This document shows positions 6,550 through 14,643 of a DNA stretch of 20,411 nt, piece after piece. The position numbers and the translations under genes are program-made. The stretch comes from an uncultured Clostridia bacterium (GTDB lineage Bacteria; Bacillota; Clostridia; TANB77; CAG-508). Location of the stretch: NCBI GenBank assembly GCA_947599995.1, contig CANQFW010000019.1:1-20411 (forward strand). Direction: 5' to 3'. The notes under the pieces are model-generated. The model saw only the letters and a list, made by a program, of their open reading frames with translations. It was not told where the DNA came from and ran no database searches. Every line of letters begins with the position of its first letter. Within the stretch, counting starts at the first letter, position 1.

Positions 6550-7551
6550 GTGGAAAAGATAATGGTTAGTGGACAGGGAAAAAGCTTGGAATATAACACT
6601 AATGCAACTATTGATATAGTAAAAGTTATTATGGCTATATTAGTTATAGGTATTCATACAGAGCCGTTTGGATTTAATATATGGCTTGATAGAGGTTTTG
6701 CGATTATTACTAGACTATGTGTTCCTTTTTTCTTTATAACAAGTTCTTATTTTTATTGGTTAAAAGATAAAGGAGCTTTAAAGTTTTTGAAGAGAATTTT
6801 TTTATTATATTTAATATGGTCACTAATCTATTTGCCTTTTGACATTCACTTTCTTTCTGAAAAAACTATTGGTGATATTTTATATTTTCATTTTTGGGAA
6901 GGTAATCGCCATGCTTTATGGTATCTTTGGGGTAGCATTGTGGGCTTTATAATAACATATTTATCTCTTAAAATTTTTAAACCTAAAACAGTATTAATTA
7001 TATCTGTATTTTTCCTTTTAATAGGATGTTTAAAGTCTACATGGTCTCCTTTAATAGAAAATATTTTTTCTTGTAATATTACAGATTTGTTCGGAAGTAG
7101 AAATGGATTATTTTATGCTTTCCCTTATTTTTCTTTAGGTATGGTTATTGCAAAAAGCCATGATAAAGGTAAAAATAGAAATGTAAAAAAATTAATAACA
7201 GGATTTTTGGTTTCATTTGTATTTCTTATTATAGAAAGTATAATATGTATTTTATTTTTTAAATCGCCTTCAACTATTATGTGGATTTCTTGTTTTCCTT
7301 ATTCTTACTTTTTATTTATGATAGTAAATAATATTAATATTCATTTAAATAAAAAAACTTCATTGATGTTAAGAAAAATAAGTACTCTAATGTATGTTAG
7401 CCAATATCTATTTATTTATATGTTTGAATTTTTTGGTTTTCATGGAATGATACTATTTTTCTTAGTTTCTATATCTACTTTAATATTTGCTATAATTATA
7501 ATTAAATTAAGCGAGTTTAAATACTTTAAATGCCTTAAATATTTATATTAA
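6550..7551 (+). CDS. Membrane acyltransferase, acyltransferase-3 family
   Basis: 333-residue integral membrane protein with about ten hydrophobic segments, of the acyltransferase-3 family (OafA/WecH-like enzymes that acylate surface sugars). The first segment has IDIVKVIMAILVIGIHTEPF, with the conserved His, and RLCVPFFFITSSYF follows, both typical of this family. GTG 6550 is favoured: AAGGTGA (6539-6545) precedes it. An in-frame ATG at 6526 lacks a site and lies almost at the predicted transcript start; ATG 6562 is possible. Its acyl donor could be a CoA ester or the local ACP (unknown). Expression is likely subject to slippage in the G10 promoter. Confidence 0.85.
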   Translation: MEKIMVSGQGKSLEYNTNATIDIVKVIMAILVIGIHTEPFGFNIWLDRGFAIITRLCVPFFFITSSYFYWLKDKGALKFLKRIFLLYLIWSLIYLPFDIHFLSEKTIGDILYFHFWEGNRHALWYLWGSIVGFIITYLSLKIFKPKTVLIISVFFLLIGCLKSTWSPLIENIFSCNITDLFGSRNGLFYAFPYFSLGMVIAKSHDKGKNRNVKKLITGFLVSFVFLIIESIICILFFKSPSTIMWISCFPYSYFLFMIVNNINIHLNKKTSLMLRKISTLMYVSQYLFIYMFEFFGFHGMILFFLVSISTLIFAIIIIKLSEFKYFKCLKYLY

Positions 7552-7557
7552 TTTTAT

Positions 7558-7604
7558 AAAAAACTATTCAGTTTTAAGTGCAATGGCAACTGAATAGTTT
7601 TTTT
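7558..7604. terminator. Bidirectional terminator embedded in the acpS 3' end
   Basis: Perfect 16-bp inverted repeat: AAAAAACTATTCAGTT (7558-7573) and AACTGAATAGTTTTTT (7588-7603), 14-nt loop. A/T runs flank both ends, so it can stop transcription from the acyltransferase (plus) and acpS (minus). The loop and one arm encode the last residues of AcpS. Confidence 0.85.
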
Positions 7605-7875
7605 CATGAGATATTGATATTTTTATGCAAGGATAATTGGAAACATATGGACTACCATCAGAATTAGTTAATATTTCTATATCTAAAAAATTTAATTCTT
7701 TAGTATTAGGAAGGACTTTCATAATTGCTTCTTTAGCTGCAAATCTACCATATAAATAGTAATCGTCTCTTTTTTTGTATTCTTCTTGTTCTTTTGTAGT
7801 TAAAACCAAATCAATAAAATCTTTTGATTTATTTTTTAATCTATTGTTTTCAACAATATCAATTCCAACGTTCAT
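7564..7875 (-). CDS. acpS: Holo-[acyl-carrier-protein] synthase
   Basis: 103-residue 4'-phosphopantetheinyl transferase that moves phosphopantetheine from CoA to the Ser of an ACP. The AcpS signatures are present: VGIDIVENNRL with metal-binding Asp6, GRFAAKEAIMKVLP with Glu49, and ISISHEKNYSVAIAL near the end. ATG 7875 follows AGGTGAT at the right spacing; an in-frame GTG nine bases earlier lies inside that site. It is slightly shorter than housekeeping AcpS (about 115-125). It sits divergently beside fkbH and its carrier protein, so it may be dedicated to that ACP. Whether it is the cell's only AcpS cannot be told. Confidence 0.9.
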   Translation of the reverse strand: MNVGIDIVENNRLKNKSKDFIDLVLTTKEQEEYKKRDDYYLYGRFAAKEAIMKVLPNTKELNFLDIEILTNSDGSPYVSNYPCIKISISHEKNYSVAIALKTE

Positions 7876-7892
7876 AGTAATCACCTAAATAG

Positions 7893-7901
7893 ATTTTAAC
7901 A
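7893..7901 (-). promoter_or_regulatory. Extended -10 element for acpS
   Basis: On the minus strand TGT-TAAAAT (7901 to 7893) is an extended -10; no good -35 lies 17 bp upstream. The start point would be near 7886, leaving a very short leader before the AGGTGAT site. Confidence 0.4.
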
Positions 7902-7909
7902 TGTTTTTC

Positions 7910-7938
7910 TTGAAATAGAAAGAGTTCAATGATATAAT
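7910..7938 (+). promoter_or_regulatory. Sigma-A promoter for the fkbH-to-wzx operon
   Basis: TTGAAA (7910-7915), 17-bp spacer, TATAAT (7933-7938). It appears to be the only strong promoter for the long run of genes that follows. The -35 is only nine bases from the divergent acpS -10, so the two polymerases probably compete. Confidence 0.8.
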
Positions 7939-7955
7939 GAATTTGGTGATTTTAT

Positions 7956-9749
7956 GTGAAAGTGTTAGAATATCCTTTTGATGTGGAATACCTTATCAAA
8001 AATAAAAAAAAGATAAAGAAAGAGTTACTTTTAAAACCAGGATTAATTGAAAAAAAGATTGCTATTTTAGGTGGTTCTACTACTAGTGAAATTAAAAATA
8101 TGTTAGAGCTATTCTTATTAAATTATGGTATTAAACCTATTTTTTTTGAATCAGAATATAACAAGTTTTATGAAGATGCGATGTTTGGCAATCCAGAATT
8201 AGATGAATTAAATCCTGATATTATTTATATCCACACAACAAATAGAAATATTATGGAGTTTCCTAATATGCTTGATAGTGTTGATACAGTTGAGGAAATG
8301 CTAAATGCTGAGTATCAAAAATATGAAAAGATGTGGGAACAATTATTTTCAAAGTTTAATGCTGTTATCATCCAAAATAATTTTGAATATCCTTTTTATC
8401 GTTTGCTTGGTAATAAGGATGCTAGTGATGTTCATGGAAAAATAAATTATATAACGAGATTAAATCAAAAATTTTATGACTATGCTAATAAGTCGAAAAA
8501 CTTTTTCATAAATGATATTAATTATGTATCATCATGTTATGGATTAGACAAATGGGCAAATCAATTTTATTGGCATATGTATAAGTATGCGTTAGAAGTG
8601 CCTGCTATACCTTATTTATCATTTAATATTGCAAACATTATAAAATCTATTTATGGAAAAAATAAAAAAGCTTTCGTTTTAGATTTAGATAATACTTTGT
8701 GGGGTGGAATAGTTGGTGATGATGGTGTTGAAAACTTATCAGTTGGTCCAGAAGTGCCAAATGGTCAGGTTTATTTTGAATTTCAAAAGTATTTAAAAGA
8801 GCATAAAAATTTAGGAGTTATCTTAAATATTAACTCAAAAAATGATTATGAAAATGCTATTGCAGGATTGAATCATCCTGCCGGATTATTAAAACCTGAT
8901 GATTTTATTATCATTAAAGCTAATTGGAACCCTAAAAATGTAAATATAAAGGATATAGCAGAGGAATTAAATTTAGGTGCTGATAGTTTTGTTTTTGTAG
9001 ATGATAATCCAGCCGAAAGAACTATTGTTGGTAATTATATTGAAGGAATTTCTACTCCAGAGATAGATTCTCCTGAAAACTATATTCGTATTATTGATCA
9101 TAATGGTTATTTTGAAGTAACAAATTTTTCTAATGAGGATTTAAAAAAGACTGAATTATATAAGGATAATGCTAAACGAAGTCAAATTATGGCAACTTTC
9201 GATAATTATGAGGATTATTTAAAGTCATTAAAGATGGTTGCAGAAATATCTTCTTTTAAACCTATTTATTTGGAAAGAATTTCACAGTTGAGTAATAAAA
9301 GTAATCAATTTAATTTGACTACTCGTAGATATAGTGTTGCTGATATAGAAAATGTTTATAATGATGAAAATTGCATCAAATTATATGGTAAGTTACAAGA
9401 TATGTTTGGTGATAATGGTGTTATAAGCGTTGTTATTGGAACGATTAAAAATAATATAGAATTGCATATTGATTTATGGATTATGAGTTGTAGGGTCCTA
9501 AAACGAAACATGGAATATGCAATGTTAGATGAGTTAGTAAAAGAGTCACTTAAAAGAAATATAAAAACAATTTATGGATATTATTATCCAACCTTAAAAA
9601 ATAAAATGGTAAAAGATTTTTATGATTTACAAGGTTTTGAACTTATTTCAGAGGATGAAAATGGTAATAAAATTTATAAGTTAGATATATCCACGGGATA
9701 TGTAAATAAAAATAATGTAATTGAGGTGAAAGAAAATGGAGAAGGATAA
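7956..9749 (+). CDS. fkbH: FkbH-like HAD-IIIC phosphatase / acyl-ACP-forming protein
   Basis: 597-residue three-part protein. Residues 1-230 form an SGNH-hydrolase-like region (ILGGSTTSE). Residues about 238-400 form a HAD domain with VLDLDNTLWGG (Asp243/Asp245/Thr247), INSKND and FVFVDDNPAER. The C-terminal part is GNAT-like, with WIMSCRVLKR near Cys512, a Cys conserved in this family. Known FkbH-type enzymes dephosphorylate 1,3-bisphosphoglycerate and load glyceryl onto an ACP. That activity fits the ACP gene that overlaps its 3' end by 14 bases. Start is GTG 7956 after TTTGGTGAT; the ATG two bases earlier runs straight into TGA. MKVLEYPFD is the usual N-terminus. The product would feed acylation of a sugar or lipid (inference). 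Confidence 0.88.
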   Translation: MKVLEYPFDVEYLIKNKKKIKKELLLKPGLIEKKIAILGGSTTSEIKNMLELFLLNYGIKPIFFESEYNKFYEDAMFGNPELDELNPDIIYIHTTNRNIMEFPNMLDSVDTVEEMLNAEYQKYEKMWEQLFSKFNAVIIQNNFEYPFYRLLGNKDASDVHGKINYITRLNQKFYDYANKSKNFFINDINYVSSCYGLDKWANQFYWHMYKYALEVPAIPYLSFNIANIIKSIYGKNKKAFVLDLDNTLWGGIVGDDGVENLSVGPEVPNGQVYFEFQKYLKEHKNLGVILNINSKNDYENAIAGLNHPAGLLKPDDFIIIKANWNPKNVNIKDIAEELNLGADSFVFVDDNPAERTIVGNYIEGISTPEIDSPENYIRIIDHNGYFEVTNFSNEDLKKTELYKDNAKRSQIMATFDNYEDYLKSLKMVAEISSFKPIYLERISQLSNKSNQFNLTTRRYSVADIENVYNDENCIKLYGKLQDMFGDNGVISVVIGTIKNNIELHIDLWIMSCRVLKRNMEYAMLDELVKESLKRNIKTIYGYYYPTLKNKMVKDFYDLQGFELISEDENGNKIYKLDISTGYVNKNNVIEVKENGEG

Positions 9750-9978
9750 AATATATGAAAGGTTAAATACTGTATTTAGAGATATTTTTGATGATGAAAC
9801 AATTTCGGTAAACGAAAATACTACATCAGATGATATCGAAGATTGGGATAGTTTAGAGAACATTAATTTAATTGTTGCGATTGAACAAGAATTTGGAATG
9901 AAATTTAATATGAATGAAGTAACTACAATGAAAAATGTTGGGGAAATGGTTAATATTATTTTATCTAGACTTAAATAA
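9736..9978 (+). CDS. Acyl carrier protein
   Basis: 80-residue acidic four-helix ACP. WDSLENINLI carries the phosphopantetheine attachment motif D-S-L, with Ser39. The segment EQEFGMKFNMNEVTTMKNVGE matches ACP helices III and IV. Ribosome site GAGGTGAAAG and start lie inside the end of fkbH, so the two are translationally coupled and should act together. It is a dedicated modification ACP rather than the fatty-acid AcpP, judging by context and by WDSLE in place of LDSLD (inference). Confidence 0.92.
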   Translation: MEKDKIYERLNTVFRDIFDDETISVNENTTSDDIEDWDSLENINLIVAIEQEFGMKFNMNEVTTMKNVGEMVNIILSRLK

Positions 9979-9986
9979 AAAATAAA

Positions 9987-10190
9987 ATGACAAATTATAT
10001 AGGTTATAAGAAAAAAAATTTAAATATTGATAAAAATTATATTGAATTTTCTTATTAGCTGAATTAAATAATAATAAAAATCAAAAAAAATATTAATAAA
10101 GAAGTTAGATTGTTAATAAAAAATATTGATAAAGCTAATGGAACTTATGTAGGTGTTCCAACTAAAAAAAATAAAAGGGTGAGTTTATGA
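9987..10190 (+). pseudogene. Decayed gene remnant after the ACP
   Basis: ATG 9987 opens with TNYIGYKKKNLNIDKNYIEF but stops at TAG 10056. A second frame, open from 10068, contains INKEVRLLIKNIDKANGTYV then GVPTKKNKRVSL and ends at TGA 10188-10190, overlapping the next gene's start. The two pieces look like the head and tail of one protein with stops and a frameshift or deletion between them. The family is not recognised. By position it was probably another member of the acyl module. Confidence 0.5.
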
Positions 10191-11299
10191 AAAAAGTTTT
10201 ATATACAGCAACAGTTGATATTCATATTAAATCGTTTCATCTCCCTTATTTAAAATTACTTCATGATATGGGATATAAAGTTTATGTTGCAACTAATGGT
10301 AATGAAGAATTTCCTTACTGTGATGAAAAGATAGTTGTTCCATTTGAGAGAAGACCATTTAAATTTAATAACATAAAAGCAATATTTAAATTGAAAAAAA
10401 TAATTGATAAGGAGAATTTTAATTTAATACATTGTCACACTCCGATGGGATCAGTTGTTACACGAATTGCTGCAAGAAAAGCTCGTAAAAAAGGAACAAA
10501 GGTAATTTATACCGCTCATGGTTTTCACTTTTATAAAGGGGCTCCTTTAATTAATTGGTTATTATTTTATCCTGTTGAAAAATGGCTAGCAAGATATACT
10601 GATGTATTAATAACAATTAATAAAGAAGATTTTAACCTTGCCAGAAAAAAATTTAGAAAAAGATGCAAAGATATTCAATATGTTCCTGGAATTGGTATTG
10701 ATTTGGAAGATTTTAAATTTACAATGACACAACAAGAGAAAGAAAAATTAAAAAAGTCTTTAGGACTAAATAAAAATAATTTTATTTTAATTTTTCCTGC
10801 AAGGCTAGATAAAAATAAAAATCAAGGATTTTTAATTGATGCAATGAAAACATTGGTAAATAAAAATAGTAATGTTCACTTGCTTCTTCCTGGCAATGAT
10901 GAGTTAAATGGATATTATCAGAATATTGTTAATGAAAAAAAATTAAATAAAAATATACATTTTTTAGGTTATAGAAATGATATACCTAAATTAATGAAAA
11001 TATCTGATGTTGCTGTTTCTTCCTCTTTAAGAGAAGGGTTGCCAGTTAATATTATAGAAGCATTTGCTTGTGGATTGCCAGTTGTTGCATTAAATTGCAG
11101 AGGGATGAGAGATCTTATTGAGAATGAAAAAAGCGGATATATAATCAACAATATAGATGAGTTTGTTGAAAAAATTATTGATATATATAACAAATGTGAA
11201 AGAGAAAAATATTCATATTACAATATGAAAATAGTAAAAAAGTATGATTATCAAAAAATTATTGAAATAATGAAAAAAATATATAATATAGGAGGGTAA
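10187..11299 (+). CDS. GT4 glycosyltransferase (PglA/EpsD-like)
   Basis: 370-residue GT-B fold glycosyltransferase of family GT4. The N-terminal acceptor domain starts KKVLYTATVDIHIKSFHLPY and continues to IHCHTPMGSVVTRIAAR and IYTAHGFHFYKG, which resemble the EpsD/PglA subgroup. The C-terminal donor domain has FPARLDKNKNQ and the EX7E motif in REGLPVNIIEAFACGLPVVA. PglA enzymes add GalNAc to undecaprenyl-PP-bacillosamine, so this is a fair candidate for the second sugar (inference; donor not proven). The ribosome site is AAAGGGTGAG. The next gene starts two bases after its stop. Confidence 0.88.
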   Translation: MKKVLYTATVDIHIKSFHLPYLKLLHDMGYKVYVATNGNEEFPYCDEKIVVPFERRPFKFNNIKAIFKLKKIIDKENFNLIHCHTPMGSVVTRIAARKARKKGTKVIYTAHGFHFYKGAPLINWLLFYPVEKWLARYTDVLITINKEDFNLARKKFRKRCKDIQYVPGIGIDLEDFKFTMTQQEKEKLKKSLGLNKNNFILIFPARLDKNKNQGFLIDAMKTLVNKNSNVHLLLPGNDELNGYYQNIVNEKKLNKNIHFLGYRNDIPKLMKISDVAVSSSLREGLPVNIIEAFACGLPVVALNCRGMRDLIENEKSGYIINNIDEFVEKIIDIYNKCEREKYSYYNMKIVKKYDYQKIIEIMKKIYNIGG

Positions 11300-11301
11300 A
11301 A

Positions 11302-12351
11302 ATGAAATTATCATTGTTGAACATTATAGCAATTGATGTTGATATAAAATATAAGTGGAAGGAATCATTATTTTTGGATTCTTCGGTTGCCTCTTTTGAT
11401 GAAAAAGATTTTAAAAAATGTAAAAGTAAAATAAAAATAAAATATAATGGAAAAATTGATTATTCACAAGCAAGAAATATTGATGGTAAAATATATGGCT
11501 GTGAAAAATATATTTATGATGATGAGAAAAAAACAAAAATATATTTTGAAAATGAAAATGTTTGTGTAATAGAATCTAATCAAGAAGTAAATGAGTGGCT
11601 AATTATAATGCTAGAAATTATGTTATTAAAAGATGGGAAAACATTTATACATGCTGGATCTGTCTCAAATAGTAAAGGAGAAGCTTTGCTTATGCCTTCT
11701 TGGGGAGGTGTTGGAAAAACAGCGTCTATTTCAAAATTAGTTAATAAGGGATATAAACTTTTGGGGGATGATTTAAATATTTTATCTGATGATGGTAAGA
11801 TATATGGTTTCCCAAAAAAATTTGTATTATATTTTTATCATAAAAATTTATTCCCAAAAGTATTTGAAGATAAAAAAATAAAATGCAATTCAACATTAAA
11901 TAAATTTTATTCAAAAATTATACCTAGTGTAAAAAAGATATTTAGAAAAATACCTGGATTACTTTCTTTTGCCAGAAAACATAATCCTCAATCAATAAAA
12001 GTATCTCCGATTGAAATATTTGGAAATGATAATATTTCTCACTCAGCAAAAGTAAAACAGATTGTATGGATTGAAAGAGAAAATGGTAGAAATGAAATAA
12101 ACAATATATCAATTGAAAGTATAATATCAAAATCGATATCAGTTACAATTAATGAAATTTTTAATGAAAATCTTAATACAGTACTTATTATGTGTGGTAT
12201 GAAAATTCTTAATTATGAAGAGATTTTTGAAAAAATCATTTCAATATACAAAGCATCACTCCAAAATACATCTTGTAAAATATTATTTGTAGATTTAAAT
12301 AAAAATGTAGAATGTGTCGCAGATGAAATTATTAAAAATATAGAAATATAA
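11302..12351 (+). CDS. HPr-kinase-like P-loop protein of unknown target
   Basis: 349 residues with a central nucleotide-binding domain of the HprK/PEP-carboxykinase-like type. FIHAGSVSNSKGEALLMPS leads into SWGGVGKT (P-loop, Lys139). KGYKLLGDDLNIL follows, with the Asp-Asp pair at 156-157 for metal binding. This order (H-A-x-S/V, P-loop, GYxLLGDD) is the HprK fold signature. The N-terminal 100 residues and the long C-terminal half are not recognised, and no HPr-kinase CBS/N-domain is seen. It lies between two GT4 genes with a strong GGAGGG site, so it is part of the pathway. It might phosphorylate a sugar, glycan intermediate or protein, or regulate the operon; none of this is shown. Confidence 0.7.
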   Translation: MKLSLLNIIAIDVDIKYKWKESLFLDSSVASFDEKDFKKCKSKIKIKYNGKIDYSQARNIDGKIYGCEKYIYDDEKKTKIYFENENVCVIESNQEVNEWLIIMLEIMLLKDGKTFIHAGSVSNSKGEALLMPSWGGVGKTASISKLVNKGYKLLGDDLNILSDDGKIYGFPKKFVLYFYHKNLFPKVFEDKKIKCNSTLNKFYSKIIPSVKKIFRKIPGLLSFARKHNPQSIKVSPIEIFGNDNISHSAKVKQIVWIERENGRNEINNISIESIISKSISVTINEIFNENLNTVLIMCGMKILNYEEIFEKIISIYKASLQNTSCKILFVDLNKNVECVADEIIKNIEI

Positions 12352-12365
12352 AATAGGTGGTAACC

Positions 12366-13517
12366 ATGAAAATAACTTTCAGTCTAGATGTAAAATTAAT
12401 TAAAAATAATCATAACGTATATACTACAGGTGCTGCAAATTACAAATATTTTAATGAGCATAGATTGAATGAAGATGATTTAATGACAGTTATTTGTAGG
12501 GAAGACAATAAGCATAAATATAATGATACTTTAGCAATTTCTTCAGGAAAAAATTTATCTTTTATTCTTCTTAATTCATATAAAGATATTTTAAATTTTA
12601 AGTATATTAAATTATTAAAGAATGAAATAAGTAAAAGTGATTTAGTAATCATTAAACAACCTTCTATAATTGGCGACCTAACGTGTCATATTGCAAAAAA
12701 AATGAAAAAAAAATATCTCGTTGATATGGTAGGATGCCCATGGGATGCTCTAACAAATAAAAATTTAGTGGGGAAAATGATAGCACCTTTCATGTATTTA
12801 GTTACTAGAAAAAATGTGAAAGATGCTGAAGGCACAATATATGTTTCAGAATCTTTTTTGCAAAAACGTTACCCTACAAATGGTAAATCTATAGGTTGTT
12901 CTGATGTACAACTAGATAATATTAAAAATAACATAATAAAAAATCGTGAAAATAGGATAATTAATTTGTTAAATCAAAACAAGATAATATTAGGAACAAT
13001 AGGGGGGCTAAATGTTAAATATAAGGGTTTTAGACATGTAATTAAATCATTGTCGTATTTAAAAAAAATTGGAAAAACAAATTTTACTTATCAAATAGTA
13101 GGAGTTGGGGATAAAAAGGAAATATTAAATTTAGCACGAAAGTATAATGTTGAAGAAATGATTAATATAATAGGAACTATAGATCATAAAGATATATTTT
13201 CTTGGCTTGATAATATAGATATTTACATTCAGCCTAGTGATGTTGAAGGACTTTGCAGATCAATAGTAGAAGCTATGAGTAGAGGATGTCCATGTATCGT
13301 TAGTGACGTTGGTGGGAATGTTGAATTGATAGATGATCAGTTTATTTTTAAGAAAAAAAATTACAAAGATTTAACTGATAAACTACTTCGTTTACTATCA
13401 ACAAAAGAAATTATGATATTCCAGGCCAAACACAATTTTACTGAATCAAAAAAGTTCGAAATGAAAAATTTACAAAATAAAAGGAAAAATTTTATTAAAG
13501 AAATTATTAAAAAATAA
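12366..13517 (+). CDS. GT4 glycosyltransferase
   Basis: 383-residue glycosyltransferase. Its donor-binding half shows ILGTIGGLNVKYKGFRHVI, YQIVGVGDKKEI, IDIYIQPSDVEGLCRSIVEAMSRGCP (the EX7E motif, E-G-L…E) and CIVSDVGGNVELI. The N-terminal half lacks the glycine-rich loop of the first GT4 and starts MKITFSLDVKLIKNNHN. ATG 12366 follows AGGTGG at six bases; GTG 12357 is inside the ribosome site. Coding tracts of A8, A9 and G6 could slip. It is separated from the kinase-like gene by 14 bases. Confidence 0.85.
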   Translation: MKITFSLDVKLIKNNHNVYTTGAANYKYFNEHRLNEDDLMTVICREDNKHKYNDTLAISSGKNLSFILLNSYKDILNFKYIKLLKNEISKSDLVIIKQPSIIGDLTCHIAKKMKKKYLVDMVGCPWDALTNKNLVGKMIAPFMYLVTRKNVKDAEGTIYVSESFLQKRYPTNGKSIGCSDVQLDNIKNNIIKNRENRIINLLNQNKIILGTIGGLNVKYKGFRHVIKSLSYLKKIGKTNFTYQIVGVGDKKEILNLARKYNVEEMINIIGTIDHKDIFSWLDNIDIYIQPSDVEGLCRSIVEAMSRGCPCIVSDVGGNVELIDDQFIFKKKNYKDLTDKLLRLLSTKEIMIFQAKHNFTESKKFEMKNLQNKRKNFIKEIIKK

Positions 13518-13533
13518 AAAGGAGAGGTTATTT

Positions 13534-14643
13534 ATGAATTTGGTATCTTATATAATAATTATTACTGTCTCATCTTTATTTGCAGGACTTTCTTCGACAA
13601 GTAAAATTGATACTAAATTAAAAAAGTTTTTATACTTATTATCATTTACTATTATGTTAGTATTTCTCGGTTTTAGAAACTATGGAATAGGAATCGACGA
13701 TTATTCGTATAGAAATATATTTTTAAATGTTAAAGAATATGGTTTAATAAATTTTTTTTTACAAAGTACGATTGAGCCGGGATTTTTACTTTTAAATTAT
13801 ATAGTTGCAATTTTTTCTGATAATTTTAGTTATATAATATTTATATCTTCTTTGATAATTTTAATTTTCATGTACAAAACGATTTATTATTTTAGAGAAA
13901 ATATTAGTTTATTTTTTAGCGTTTTTATATTTGGTACAATGTTTTTACCATACTGTTTTGGAATTATACGATTGTCAATTGCATTTAGTATTTGTTTTTA
14001 TTCATTAATATTTTTCTTAAATAAGGATAGAAAAAAATTTAATATTTTAGTGCTACTTGCAAGTTCTTTTCACTATTCAGCTTTAGTTTTTTTGATCTTA
14101 AATATTATTATAAATAAGGATATTACTAAAAAATTTATTCTTAGAAGATTTTATTTCTTTATAATATTAATAATACCTATAGCAATTATATTTATCTCAA
14201 AATTAGGTGTTCCTCTATTAGGAGTAAGATATTCTAATTATGTAATAAAAGGATTTTTGTCTATTTCACTTGGGGACTTTGACAAATTACCGATTATACT
14301 TTTATTAATAATATTCTATAAATATATATGTAATGCATATCAAAATCCTAAAATATTAATTGTTTTATATTCAATATCAATAATTATTTCTATTTATGCT
14401 TCTATGATAAATTTTGGTAGAGTTCAATGGTATTTCAATATTCTTATATGCTTAATTGTGCCAATGTTGATAAAGGGAATTAAAAAATCGAAGACAAGAT
14501 ACTGGAATTTAATACTTATCCCATTATTTACTACCTATTGTATAATATACTGTAGCAGACTTGTAGATAAGTCTGCAAATATTGTTAATTTAAATAATTA
14601 CGAAAATCAATTGTTAAGAGGTGAGTATAATTATGATTCCTAA
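13534..14643 (+). CDS. wzy: Wzy/EpsG-type polysaccharide polymerase
   Basis: 369-residue membrane protein with about ten to twelve hydrophobic segments. FRNYGIGIDDYSYRNIF after the first two segments is the motif of the EpsG/Wzy family (R-N-x-G-x-D-x-x-x-Y). SSFHYSALVFLI further on, with a His, is also typical. It would polymerise lipid-linked repeat units on the outer face of the membrane. Family members are weakly conserved, so the call rests on topology, this motif and neighbours (Wzx, GTs). The ribosome site is AAGGAGAGG. The next gene overlaps its end by 11 bases. A T9 run (13752-13760) lies in the coding region. Confidence 0.82.
   Translation: MNLVSYIIIITVSSLFAGLSSTSKIDTKLKKFLYLLSFTIMLVFLGFRNYGIGIDDYSYRNIFLNVKEYGLINFFLQSTIEPGFLLLNYIVAIFSDNFSYIIFISSLIILIFMYKTIYYFRENISLFFSVFIFGTMFLPYCFGIIRLSIAFSICFYSLIFFLNKDRKKFNILVLLASSFHYSALVFLILNIIINKDITKKFILRRFYFFIILIIPIAIIFISKLGVPLLGVRYSNYVIKGFLSISLGDFDKLPIILLLIIFYKYICNAYQNPKILIVLYSISIIISIYASMINFGRVQWYFNILICLIVPMLIKGIKKSKTRYWNLILIPLFTTYCIIYCSRLVDKSANIVNLNNYENQLLRGEYNYDS

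Noticed and set aside
6405..6599. Minus-strand ORF spanning the G10 tract
   Set aside because: It encodes a Pro-rich stretch only because of the G run, has no ribosome site, and overlaps the promoter and acyltransferase start.
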